Origin: Aquarana catesbeiana
Lineage: Eukaryota > Chordata > Amphibia > Anura > Ranidae
NCBI RefSeq assembly: GCF_042186555.1
Contig: NC_133332.1
Location: 234,392,015 to 234,456,014 of the forward strand
Length of the DNA: 64,000 bases
Direction: 5' to 3'
Part shown: positions 30,946-40,325 of the stretch, piece after piece
How positions within the stretch are numbered: the stretch's first letter is position 1
How the letters are laid out: each line of letters starts with the position of its first letter
Position numbers and translations under genes: made by a program
The notes under the pieces: generated by a model
Databases searched by the model: none
What the model was told of the DNA's origin: nothing
Seen by the model: the letters and a program-made list of their open reading frames with translations, nothing else

Positions 30946-30948
<3 letters not shown>
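29313..30948 (-). mobile_element. Near-intact Tc1-like transposon inserted in a TA array
   Basis: The inverted ends extend more than 80 bp (CACAGTGGGGACGG and CTGTCCCACTG outermost; CTTAAATGATTTTAGAAAAT block inside). They are bordered by TA repeats on both sides. It contains one long minus-strand transposase frame. A Tc1 needs a TA dinucleotide target, so a TA microsatellite is a natural landing site. Confidence 0.9.
29606..30574 (-). CDS. Tc1-like transposase, nearly full length
   Basis: Cut-and-paste DDE transposase acting on the terminal repeats of 29313-30948. The 322-codon frame starts MSEQMRIMRSKELPEELRDR. Paired-type helix-turn-helix DNA-binding part at residues 10-110 (KVPKSTVASIILKWKTFGT, GRPAKLSYRGRRAL). 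Catalytic residues: first Asp in ILWSDETKIELFG, second Asp in FQQDNDPKHTAKV, Glu in SPDLNRIEHLCRELK, consistent with DD34E. The GRPxKL hook and KHGGGSIMLWGCFS box are present. The last about 30 residues (TIQPDRTGEDLQGGMAEDP) look like a frameshifted version of the usual C-terminus, so one indel after the catalytic Glu probably inactivates it. N-R-IEHLCREL also deviates from the common NPIEHLW. Confidence 0.85.
   Translation of the reverse strand: MSEQMRIMRSKELPEELRDRIVARHRSGQGYKKNSAALKVPKSTVASIILKWKTFGTTRTLPRAGRPAKLSYRGRRALEREVQKNPKITVAELQRCSREMGERSRKSTITAALCQSGLYGRVARRKLLLSARHMKAHMEFAKNHLKDSKMVINKILWSDETKIELFGLNSKRYVWRKPGTAHHLSNTVPTVKHGGGSIMLWGCFSTAGTGRLVAIEGKMNAAKYKDILDENLLQSAQDLRLGRRFTFQQDNDPKHTAKVTKEWLHNNSVTVLEWPSQSPDLNRIEHLCRELKMAVHQRFTIQPDRTGEDLQGGMAEDPQIQV

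Positions 30949-31020
<72 letters not shown>
30949..31020. repeat. (TA)n microsatellite, right of the Tc1
   Basis: About 35 uninterrupted TA units; the counterpart of 29259-29312. Confidence 0.92.
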
Positions 31021-31025
<5 letters not shown>

Positions 31026-31038
31026 TTGTTTATTTATT

Positions 31039-32077
31039 AGAGCTGCACAATTCTGACCAAAATGAGAATCACTTTTTTTTGCTTAGAATAAAAAGATCAT
31101 GTTTTTCTCACGATTCTCGTGGCGTAAAATCTTGCACATTATACAAAAAAAAATTGGGCTAACTTTACTGGTTAGTTTTTTTTAAATTAATTAAAGTGTA
31201 ATTTTTTTCCCAAAAGATTGCATTTGAAAGACTGCTGCGCAAATACATTGTGACATAAAATATTGCAACCACCACCATTTTAATGTTAAAATATAATGTT
31301 TGGGGGTTCCAAGTAATTTTCTAGCAAAAAAAAAATGATTTTAACTTGAAACCAACAAATGTCAGAAAAAGGTTTAGTGTTTAAGTGGTTAAACTTCCCA
31401 CATTTACACTCCAAAGTGTATTCCTTTGATCTAAAGGACAAATCGTTACAATGTTTATACTTAAGTTTCACTGCTAAAGAATGTTATGATTCTTGGCAGA
31501 CTGCCCCTTTTTTTTCCTTTCTTTTGATGGCTGTCGGAATTGGGAAATACCGTATTTATCGGTGTAAAACACGCACCCCAAGTTTAGGAGGGAAGTTTAA
31601 GGAAAAAACTTACATTTTAAGTGTCCATCTCAGCCTTATCAGTGTCCATCTGCAGCCTTGCCCAGTGTCCATCTGCAGCCTTGCCCAAAATTGCAGCATT
31701 GCAGCATGATCGGTTTTTAAATTTTTAGCGCCACCGAGATACACAGAGCTGGATGTCCTGTGTATTCGGCTCCCCTTGGACACAACACCGGTCCAATGGC
31801 GGGACGTAAAGGCTAGGAGGTGGGACTGGGCGTGACTGCGAGCAGAGCCGAGCCTAGCCGAGTACACTGTACACTCGGCTCGGTCTATTTCGGCGGTGCT
31901 CGCTCCTCTTCACCTCACAGACAGCAGGGATTGGCGTATAACACGCACCCACGATTTTCCCCTGATTTTTAAGGGGAAAAAAGTGTGTGTTATATGCTGA
32001 TAAATACGGTATTTTGTCAAGGTCGCAATGGGGAAAAAATTGCGATAACGATACTGAACGATTAATTGTGCAGCTCT
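31039..32077. mobile_element. Element with AGAGCTGCACAATT inverted ends
   Basis: Left AGAGCTGCACAATT and right AATTGTGCAGCTCT are perfect inverted termini, typical of hAT-like elements. The interior is split by a miniature element with TACCGTATTTATC ends (31548-32013). No transposase. Confidence 0.7.
31548..32013. mobile_element. Miniature element with TACCGTATTTATC ends, copy 1
   Basis: Inverted ends TACCGTATTTATCGGTGTA and TGCTGATAAATACGGTA are followed by ACACGCACC-type subterminal repeats. The interior begins with three to four loose units of a GTGTCCATCTGCAGCCTTGCC repeat (31620-31700). It is inserted in 31039-32077. Confidence 0.72.
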
Positions 32078-32151
32078 AATATATATATATCTTTTGTGGC
32101 CCCAATGAATCCCTGAGGACTAAGGATGAGCTTGGGCCTGTTATTTGAATA

Positions 32152-32925
32152 TACCATATTTATTAGCGTATAACACGCACCTTCACTTTAGGAGGGAAGT
32201 TTCAGGAAAAAAATTAAATTTTAAATAAGGAACTGTGAAGCAAAATAAGGGTCAGTGCCCAGCGATGCAGCCTAATTAGTGCCCATCTGCAGCCTCACCG
32301 TTGCCATAAATGCAGCCTCTCCATTGCCAAGAATGCAGCCTCTCCATTGCCAAGAATGCAGCCTTACCATTGAAATCAATGCAGCCTCACCATTGCCATG
32401 AATGCAGCCTCACCACTGCCATGAATGCAGCCTTACCATTGCCATGAATGCAGCCCTACCATTGCAATTAAAGCAGCCTTACCATTGCCATGAATGCAGC
32501 CTCATCATTGCCATGAATGCAACCTTACAAGCGCCATGAATGCAGCCTCACCATTGCCATGAATGCAACCTCACCATTGCCATAAATGCAGCCTCACCAT
32601 TGCCGTGAAAGCAGCCTTATCATTGCCATGAATGTAGCCTTATTATTGCCATTAATGCAGCCTTACCATTGCCATGAATGCAGCCTTACCATTGCCATGA
32701 ATGCAGCCTTACCTTTGCCATGAATGCAACCTCACCTGGAGGGGACAGGGAGGGGGTCCCACCTCCTATGATAGACAGAACAGTCGTCCAATGCCAGCCC
32801 AGGAGATGGGATTTACTATGACCGATGCCACCGAGTAAACAGGAGATTCTCCTGTATGTAATCTAATGGCGCTCGTCCCGCCCCCTCCCTGTCCCCTCTA
32901 AGACAGCGCTGATAAATACGGTATA
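32152..32925. mobile_element. Miniature element with TACCRTATTTAT ends, copy 2, expanded minisatellite
   Basis: Same termini as copy 1 (ATACCATATTTATTAGCGTA and GATAAATACGGTAT) and the same subterminal AACACGCACC. Here the interior repeat is expanded to about 20 units. Confidence 0.75.
32270..32740. repeat. Minisatellite, 23-bp unit (GCAGCCTTACCATTGCCATGAAT)
   Basis: About 20 imperfect units with the core GCAGCCTYACCATTGCCAT. The unit resembles the complement of the 16795 array (GCAGCCTACCAGCGCCCAT). Confidence 0.88.
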
Positions 32926-33479
32926 TATCTTTTGTGGCCCTGGGGGCCACAAAAGATATATATCCAAATTACCAGGGGGGCCACAATAAACTGGAATGCA
33001 GGTAAGGTTAACCACTTAAGGACAAAGCATCGTTTTGAGATTTGGTGTTTACTGGTTTAAAACAGGTTTTTTGCTAGAAAATTACTTTGAACCCCCAAAC
33101 ATTATATATATTTTTTTCTAACACCCGAGAATAAAATGATTAAAAAATAAGACAACAGTAAAGTTAGCCCAATTTCTTTTTATATTGAGAAAGATGGTGT
33201 TACGCCGAGTAAATCGATATCCAACTTGTCACGCTTCAAAATTGCGCCCGCTGGTGGAATGGCGACAAACTTTTACCCTTAAAAATCTCCATAGGCGATG
33301 TTTGAAAAATTCTACAGGTTGCATGTTTTGAGTTACAAAAGAAGGTCTAGGGCTAGAATTATTGCTCTCACTGTAACTATTGCAGTGATACCTCACATGT
33401 GTGGTTTGAACATAGGCGTGCGCAGCCTATTGCATTAGGGTGTGCACCCGAAAGCTCAAGCACACATACATATATATAT

Positions 33480-34056
33480 TGTCAAAAGTATTGGGATACC
33501 TGCCTTTACACGCACATGAACTTTAATGCCGTCTTAGTCCATAGGGTTCAATATTGAGTTGGCCCACCCTTTGCAGCTATAAAAGCTTCAACTCTTCTAG
33601 GAAGGCTGTCCACAAGGTTTAAGAGTGTGTCTATGGGAATGTTTGACCATTCTTCCAGAAGGGCATTTGTGAGGTCAGGCGCTGATGTTGGACAGGAAGA
33701 TCTGGCTCGCAGTCTCCACTCGAATTCATCCCAAAGGTGTTCTATCAGGTTGAGGTCAGGACTCTTTGCAGGTCAGTCAAGTTCCTCCACCCCAAACTCG
33801 CTCATCCATGTCTTTATGGACCTTGCTTTCTGCACTGGTCCAAATCATTTGATGGAGGGGGGATTATGGTGTGGAGTTTTTTTTCAGGGGTTGGGCTTGG
33901 CCCCTTAGTTCCAGTAAAGGGAACTCTTAAGGCGTCAGCATACCAAGACATTTTGGACAATTTCATGCTCTCAACTTTGAGGGAACAGTTTGGGGATGAC
34001 CCCTTCCAACATGACTGCGCACCAGTGCACAAAGCAAGGTCCATAAAGACATGGAC
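33480..34056. pseudogene. Mariner/Tc1-type transposase pieces in opposite orientations
   Basis: 33480-33838 starts with a TGTCAAAAGTATTGGGATAC terminus and reads, on the minus strand, the transposase C-terminal region, including complements of SPDLNPIEHL-like codons. 33845-34056 reads on the plus strand the catalytic middle: GGIMVWSFFSGVGLGPLVPV, ASAYQDILDNFML, FQHDCAPVHKARSIKTW. One half is therefore inverted relative to the other. Non-functional. Confidence 0.7.
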
Positions 34057-34262
34057 TTAGCAGGGATGGTGGGAAATTAACTTCAAGTGCAATAATTCAC
34101 ATTATAACTGTAACTAAAACATATACAATTAAGTGTAACACTCTAAAAAATAAAAAATCCAAAGTGCTATAATGGTGTGAACCTTCCAACTAAAAAGTTG
34201 TTGCACTCGAAGGTAATTTGTATTGCAATTATCTGTAGAGGGGTTTCCACCATCCCTGCTAA
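34057..34262. mobile_element. Miniature element with TTAGCAGGGATGGTGG ends
   Basis: Left TTAGCAGGGATGGTGG and right CCACCATCCCTGCTAA are perfect 16-bp inverted repeats around about 175 bp of AT-rich sequence. It sits between the transposase piece and the minisatellite. Confidence 0.7.
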
Positions 34263-36145
34263 GGCAGCACTGATGGGCACTGATAGGCAGCACTAATGGG
34301 CACTAATAGGCTGCACTGATTGGCAGCGTTGATGGGCACTAATTGGTAGCACTGATGTGCACTGATAGGTGGCACTGATAGGCAGCACTGATTGGCATTA
34401 ATGGGCACTGATTGGCACTGATAGGTGGCACTGATGGGCACTGATATGCATCACTGATGGGCTCTTATTGGTAGCACTTATGGACACTGATAGGCTCTGA
34501 TTCACAGCACTGATGGACACTGATTGGCACTGATAGGCTGCACTGATAGGCAGCACTGATGGGCACTGACTGAAAGCACTGATGTCACTGGTAGGTGGCA
34601 CTGATAGGCAGCACTGATGGGCACTAATTGTCAGCACTGATTGGCACTGATAGGCAGCACTGATGGGCACTAATTGTCAGCACTGATTGGCACTGATAGG
34701 CTGAACTGATGGGCACTGATATGCAGCACTGATGGGCACTGATATGCAGCACTGATGTGCACTGATTGGCAGCACTGATGGGCAGCACTTATGGGCACTG
34801 ATTGGCACTGATAGGCAGCACCGATGGGCACTAATTGTCAGCACTGATTGGCACTGATAGGCAGCACTGATGGGCACTAATTGTCAGCACTGATTGGCAC
34901 TGATAGGCTGCACTGATGGGCACTGATATGCAGCACTGATATGCAGCACTGATGTGCACTGATTGGCAGCACTGATGGGCAGCACTTATGGGCACTGATT
35001 GGCACTGATAGGCAGCACCGATGGGCACTGATATGCAGCACTGAGAGGCAGCATTGGTTGGCACTGATTTACAGCATTGGTTGGCACTGATAGGCAGAAT
35101 TGGTTGGCACTGATAGGCAGCACTGTTTGCACTGATAGGCAGCACTGGTTGGCACTGATAGGCAGAATTGGTTGGCACTGATAAGCAGCACTGGCACAGA
35201 TAGGCAGTACTGGTTGGCACTGATAGGCAGCATTGGTTGGCACTGATGAGCAGCACTGGCACTGATAGGCAGCATTGGTTGGCACTGATAGGCAGCACTG
35301 GTTGGCACTGATAGCAGCACTGGTTTTCAATGGTTGGCACTGATAGGCAGAATTGGTTGGCACTGATAAGCAGCACTGGCACGGATAGGCAGTACTGGTT
35401 GGCACTGATTGGCAGCACTGATGGGCACTGACTGGCAGCACTGATGGGCACTAATTGTCAGCACTGATGGGCACTGATATGCAGCACTGATGGGCACTGA
35501 TTAGAAGCACTGATGGGCAGCACTTATGGGCACTGATAGGCAGCACTGATAGGCAGCATTGGTTGGCACTGATTGACAGCATTGGTTGGCACTGATTTAC
35601 AGCATTGGTTGGCACTGATAGGCAGCATTGGTTGGCACTGATAGGCAGCACTGGTTTGCACTGATAGGCAGCACTGGTTGGCACTGATAGGCAGAATTGG
35701 TTGGCACTGATAAGCAGCACTGGCACAGATAGGCAGTACTGGTTGGCATTGATAGGCAACATTGGTTGGCACTGATAAGCAGCACTGGCACTGATAGGTA
35801 GCATTGGTTGGCACTGATAGGCAGCACTGGCACTGATAGGCAGCATTGGTTGGCACTGATAGGCGGCACTGGTTTGCACTGATAGGCAGCACTGGTTTAC
35901 AATGGTTGGCACTAATAGGCAGAATTGGTTGGCACTGATAAGCAGCACTGGCACAGATAGGCAGTACTGGTTGGCACTGATAGGCAGCATTGGTTGGCAC
36001 TGATTGGCAGCATTGGTTGGCACTGATTGGCAGCATTGGTTGGCACTGATAGACAGAATTGGTTGGCACTGATTGGCAGCATTGGTTTGCACTGATTGGC
36101 AGCATTGGTTGGCACTGATAGGCAGCATTGGGTGGCACAGATAGG
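34263..36145. repeat. Large minisatellite (GGCACTGATAGGCAGCACTGAT family)
   Basis: About 1.9 kb of imperfect 11-, 22- and 23-bp units built on GGCACTGATAGGCAGCACT. Two blocks are visible: CACTGATGGGCACTGAT-rich (34263-35040) and GGCAGCATTGGTTGGCACTG-rich (35040-36145). Higher-order segments recur, for example around 35150-35440 and 35690-35990. Minus frames up to 237 codons rich in Cys (PISANQCC) are repeat artefacts. Confidence 0.92.
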
Positions 36146-36170
36146 AGAGAGGGGGGAGTTTCACATTCAG

Positions 36171-36690
36171 GAGATCGTGAGAATTGCCAGAGCTGTTCAG
36201 TGTATAAAACTGTCAGATAATGACACTGCATGCAGGGAGAGACACCAGCTGTTAAAAGTCAGCGGTGATGCTGGTGGTGGGCGGGACTGAACAGTTACCA
36301 AACACCAGCCAATAGGATGGGTCTGGGTGGGCCGCTACATTTTTCTGGCTCCGCCCCCTCTCTGAAGCAGCCCAATCATTGGCTGGTGTTGGCGCTTGAT
36401 CCCGCCCACCCCCGACATCGCGGCTGAGTTGTGATGACTTACAACTCAGCCGCGATGTCGGGAGTGGGCGGGACCAAGCGCTATAAACACCAGCCAATGT
36501 TTGAGCTGCTTCAGAGAGGGGCCCGCCCAGACCCCATCCCATTGGCTGGTATTCGATGGCTGTTCTGTCCCGCCCACCCCCGACATCACCCCGACATTTT
36601 GACAGCTGGTGTCTCTCCCTGCATGCAGTGTTATTATCTGACAGTTTCATACACTGAACAGCTCTGGCAATTCTCACAATCTGCTGCCTG
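36171..36690. repeat. 520-bp palindrome with about 250-bp arms
   Basis: GAGAATTGCCAGAGCTGTTCAGT at the left recurs inverted at the right. Inner blocks ATGCAGGGAGAGACACCAGCTG and ACACCAGCCAAT are mirrored in the same way. The innermost stem GCCGCGATGTCGGG/CCCGACATCGCGGC flanks a spacer of only GATGACTT at about 36432-36439. Confidence 0.8.
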
Positions 36691-37419
36691 TGAAACTGTT
36701 TCGCAGGCAGCGCGGGCCACACACTCTCTTGGATGCAGCATTTTGGGGCAAATCTCTGGACACAGCACGGGGTGATTAGGGTGTGCCCAGGCACACCCAG
36801 CACACCCCGTGCGCACGCCTATGGGTTTGAACACCGTTTACATATGCGGGCGCTACTCATGTATGCGTTCGCGGAAAAGAGCGCATTAAAATTGTATTTA
36901 GTTTTTTTTTTCTTGTTTATTTAAGTTTTTATTTTTACACTGTTCTTTAAAAAAACAAATGTGTCACTTTTATTCCTATTGCAAGGAATGTAAACATCTC
37001 TTGTAATAGAAAAAAAGCATGACAGGACCTCAAAAAGACCCCAGATCTCATATTTACACTAAAAAGCAATAAAAAAAAATGTAGTTTGAAAAATAATTTT
37101 TAAAAAATGTCCCTTTTAGAGCTATGGACATCGCTTCTGTCCGCAATGGTATGGAGCTGGGTGGGGGCCATCTTCCCCTTAGTCAGCTCCATACCACACA
37201 CGGAGAAGGAGCCGATCGCCGCTGCCAGCGACTCCGGTAAGCGGCGGAGGGCACCAGAGCGCAAATAAAAGTGATCTCACAGCGCAGAGACCACTTTTAT
37301 CTGAAAGCCGACGGCCCGCTCTTGAAGAGGATACCGGGGTTATGGCTGCTAGCTGCTGCCATAACAATGATATTCCTCTTCAAACAGCCGACGTATAATG
37401 ACAGCAGGCGGTCGGCAAG

Positions 37420-37972
37420 TGGTTAAAGTTGGCACATAATGTTATTAATCCCCCCAAAAGTTTATTCACTTTTTTGGACCAAACTGATTTTTTCAGTTGT
37501 GGCAAATGTGTGATCTGTAGAACTTCCAATCATAGGAAAAGGAAAACTACCCATTTTAGTTCCTACTCTCAGGATAGGTCGTTTGAGATTAAAAAATTCA
37601 TCACCTATGGGACCACACATGTCACCTACCTTTTGTCCTGTCCTTGTGGTCTCCAATATGTGGGGAGGACCACAAGGAAATTGGGGATAAGGTTAAGGGA
37701 GCATGTCAATAGAATTAATAGAATGTCAACAGAATTAAAAAAAGGGTTACAAGCACCACAGTTTGTCCAACCATTTTAGGTTGTTCGAAAACAGAGATCC
37801 AAGGGGTCTTACGTTCTGTGGAATAGATAAAGTAGAGGAGCATTGGAGAGGATCCAATCTCAAGAAGGCTATCTCACAGAATGAGACTCATTGGATCCAT
37901 AGGCTTCATTCCATGAGTCCCCATGGTTTAAACATAGAGCTGGATCTCAATTGTTTCCTGTCTAATTGGTAG
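37420..37972 (+). pseudogene. Penelope-like element GIY-YIG endonuclease domain
   Basis: C-terminal endonuclease of the PLE that nicks target DNA for retrotransposition. LAHNVINPPKS leads to the Cys-rich linker FFSCGKCVICRTSNH. The GIY-YIG core follows: THVTYLLSCPCGLQYVGRTT, then RLREHVNRI. After a frameshift near 37765 come HFRLFENRDPRGLTFCGIDK and a WIHRLHSMSPHGLNIELDL end. The Y...YVG and Arg/Glu-His residues are kept, but the frame is broken and the upstream RT is split, so the element is dead. Confidence 0.85.
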
Positions 37973-38929
37973 AGTTTAAGCACTTTTTATTTTAAATTCT
38001 AAATTTATTTTTATTTTAATTTTATTTCATTTTTATTTTAATTTTATTTCTATATTTATTTTTATTTATTTATTTTTTCTTTTCCATTTATTTTAAATTC
38101 ATTATGGCATTTATTGTATTATATCAATTTATTGTAATATGTTTTGTCAACAATATTCCCCGCCATTATGGCTTTTATTTATATTAAAGACTTTCTATGT
38201 ATTTGGCAACAGGAAGTGATGTTACTGAGAAGAAGTTGGTGTTTTTTACACTGATCGTAATTGGTCATTTCCATTTGTTTATGAGGGAGGAGGGACCGCT
38301 CCTCGGGTATAAATTGATTGCATGAAACCGGAAGTGATGTCCTTTGATGACGCCCTGGAGGAGGGCTGAAACGCGTTGACGTACTTTCGGTTCACGCTAA
38401 ACCATTGACGCAACCTCTGTGGAACGCACGCTGACCAGCAGCGGACTCAGATGATTTTACACTGATTCCTGTTTTGCCAGCTATCCTGTAAGTGGCGCCT
38501 AGCTTGCGCTTTTTACCTAATTCAAAGAGTATTTCACTATGAGTTCCTTTTCTGTTTTCCCATGTATGGAGTATGGTGGATCCTCTCTGTTATAAGATAT
38601 TCTTCTGGAGAAGCCTCCGAGCAACCATCCCTCACACCCCAGATCATTAGATCACAGCTAATTCGACCCCAGACTGCAAAGCTGAGGGTCCATTATTTTT
38701 GGTGAGAGTGGTCACCAAAGGGGAGTGTGGCACCTAACACTTTGCAAATTTGGAGCACCGCTGCACTTTACCTTATATATCTTATAAGCATTAAGCACTT
38801 TATAGATTATGTGTATTTCATGGTCATAAATTTTATCAAGTGTTGGTTTTTGATTGACACAGCACAAGTCATCAAGTTATTAATTTTGGTTTCAAATTTA
38901 TTTCTGCCAGCACTGTTTTATATTCTTTC
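37973..38929 (+). mobile_element. Penelope-like element 3' region / LTR-like segment
   Basis: Non-coding tail of the PLE after the endonuclease stop. An AT-rich TTTTATTT stretch is followed by GC-rich sequence with a hammerhead-like motif (38344) and then AT-rich sequence ending GCACTGTTTTATATTCTTTC. It abuts AAGGAACACA at 38930-38939, the exact repeat of 20504-20513, giving a 10-bp target duplication for the PLE insertion. Confidence 0.75.
38344..38377 (+). ncRNA. Hammerhead-ribozyme-like motif of the PLE
   Basis: TTGATGA (C3 replaced by T), a GCCCT/AGGGC stem II with GGAGG loop and an unpaired C/T pair at its base, GAAA, then the palindrome ACGCGT and T. It lies in the LTR-like segment of a bona fide PLE carrying a GIY-YIG endonuclease, the place where PLE hammerheads are known to occur. 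The altered core suggests it is inactive. Confidence 0.5.
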
Positions 38930-38944
38930 AAGGAACACACCAGA

Positions 38945-40325
38945 TAGGTGAGTGATAAAGTTGTGGAGAAGTTTAAAGCAGGGTTAGATTATAAAAAAAT
39001 ATCCCAAGCTTTAAACATCTCACGGAGCACTGTTCAATCCATAATCTGAAAATGGAAAGAGTATGGCACAACTGCAAACCTACCAAGACATGGCCGCCCA
39101 TTTAAACTGACAGGCCGGGCAAGGAGAGCATTAATCAGAGAAGCAGCCAAGAGGCCCATGGTAACTCTGGAGGAGCTGCAGAGATCCACAGCTCAGGTAG
39201 GAGAATCTGTCCACAGGACAACTATTAGTCGTGCACTCCACAATGCTGGCCTTTATGAAAGAGTGGCAAGAAGAAAGCCATTGTTGAAAGAAATCCATAA
39301 GAAGTCCTGTTTGCAGTTTTCGAGAAGCCATGTTGAACATGTGGAAGAAGATGCTCTGATCAGTTAAGACCAAAATTGAACTTTTTGGCCAATAACCAAA
39401 ACGCTATGTGTGGCAGAAAACTAACACTGAACATCACCCTGAACAGACTATTCTTACCGTGAACATGGCGGTGGCAGCATCAAGTTGTGGGAATGCTTTT
39501 CAACAGCAGGGACAGGGAAGCTTGTCAGAGTTGATGGAAAGATGGATGGAGCCAAATACAGGGCAATCTTAGAAGAAAACCTGTTATGCCCGGTACACAC
39601 GGTCGGATTTTCTGGTGGAAAATGTCCGATCGGAGCGTGTTGTCGGACATTCCGACCGTGTGTGGGCTCCATCGGACATTTTCCATCGGATTTTCCGACA
39701 CACAAAGTTTGAGAGCAGGCTATAAAATTTTCCGACAACAAAATCCGTTGTCGGAATTTCCGATTGTGTGTACACAAATCCGACGCACAAAGTGCCACGC
39801 ATGCTCAGAATAAATTAAGAGATGAAAGCTATTGGCTACTGTCCCGTTTATAGTCCCAACGTACGTGTTTTACGTCACCGCGTTCAGAATGATCAGATTT
39901 TCCGACAACTTTGTGTGACCGTGTGTGTGCAAGACAAGTTTGAGCCAACATCCGTCGGAAAAAATCCTAGGATTTTGTTGTCGGAATGTCCGATCAATGT
40001 CCGACCGTGTGTACGGGGCATAAGAGTCTGAAAGAGACTTGAGACTGGGGCGGAGGTTCACCTTCCATCAGAACAACAACCCTAAACATATAGTCAGAGC
40101 TACAATGGAATGATTTAGATCAAAGCATATTCATGTGTTAGAATGCCCAGTCAAAGTCCAGACCTAAATCCAACTAAGAATCTGTGGCAAAACTTGAAAA
40201 TTGAGCTATTTTACAAACAAGAATGGGCAAAAATGTCACTCTCTAGATATGCAATGCTAGTAGAGGCATACCCAAAAAGACTTGCAGCTGTAATTGCAGT
40301 GAAAGGTGGTTATACAAAGTATTGA
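38945..40325 (+). pseudogene. Tc1-like transposase, disrupted
   Basis: Plus-strand relic. DNA-binding part: VVEKFKAGLDYKKISQALNI, then a stop, GTTANLPRHGRPFKLTGRAR and PMVTLEELQRSTAQVGESVH. The middle has WECFSTAGTGKLVRVDGKMD, and a late QSPDLNPTKNLWQNLK, where the catalytic Glu of the usual PIEHLW is lost. A miniature element (39584-40023) interrupts the catalytic domain. Multiple stops; inactive. Confidence 0.82.
39584..40023. mobile_element. Miniature element with TTATGCCCGGTACACACGG ends
   Basis: Ends TTATGCCCGGTACACACGG and CCGTGTGTACGGGGCATAA form an almost perfect inverted pair. The interior is full of GTCCGA/TCGGAC blocks. It is inserted in the Tc1 transposase, which makes the borders clear. 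Related to 9704-10115 and 49392-49803. Confidence 0.82.

Larger units (their letters stand above)
26425..33000. mobile_element. Composite insertion in the PLE (hAT-like outer element with nested L2, Tc1 and others)
   Basis: Directly after the PLE codons for HLYQ a hAT-like terminus appears (CAGGGGTGTCCAAACTTTTT with GAGGGCCAG). It is interrupted at the (ATT)n run by an L2. Sequence like the hAT body resumes at about 29142 (CCATTAAAATTCGGTC) and runs into a TA array with a Tc1. The right limit, just before CAGGTAAGG at 32998, is inferred from resumption of the PLE frame. The right end of the outer element is not clean. Confidence 0.5.
33411..36823. mobile_element. hAT-type element with CATAGGCGTGCGCA ends and large internal minisatellite
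   Basis: Exact 8-bp target duplication GGTTTGAA (33403-33410 and 36824-36831). Ends CATAGGCGTGCGCA and TGCGCACGCCTATG are perfect inverted repeats. The family matches the outer element 20075-40730. Contents: rearranged mariner/Tc1 pieces, a small miniature element, a 1.9-kb minisatellite and a 520-bp palindrome. No hAT transposase. Confidence 0.85.
33012..37422. mobile_element. TTAA-flanked element interrupting the PLE, hosting a hAT-type insertion
   Basis: TTAA at 33008-33011 and 37423-37426; ends CCACTTAAGGAC and GGCAAGTGG. Its own sequence (33012-33402 and 36832-37422) is AT-rich on the left and has GCCGACNGCC-type hairpins on the right, matching the TTAA family at 27949. It is split by 33411-36823. 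The PLE frame restarts in the right TTAA (TTA AAG TTG GCA). Confidence 0.72.

Noticed and set aside
32270..32740. CRISPR-like regular array
   Set aside because: Contiguous 23-bp units without unique spacers, in a vertebrate transposon; an ordinary minisatellite.
34259..36231. Cys-rich minus-strand open frames up to 237 codons (PISANQCC repeats)
   Set aside because: Products of the GGCACTGATAGGCAGCACT minisatellite, open in several frames at once. They look like a secreted Cys-rich repeat protein but have no independent support.
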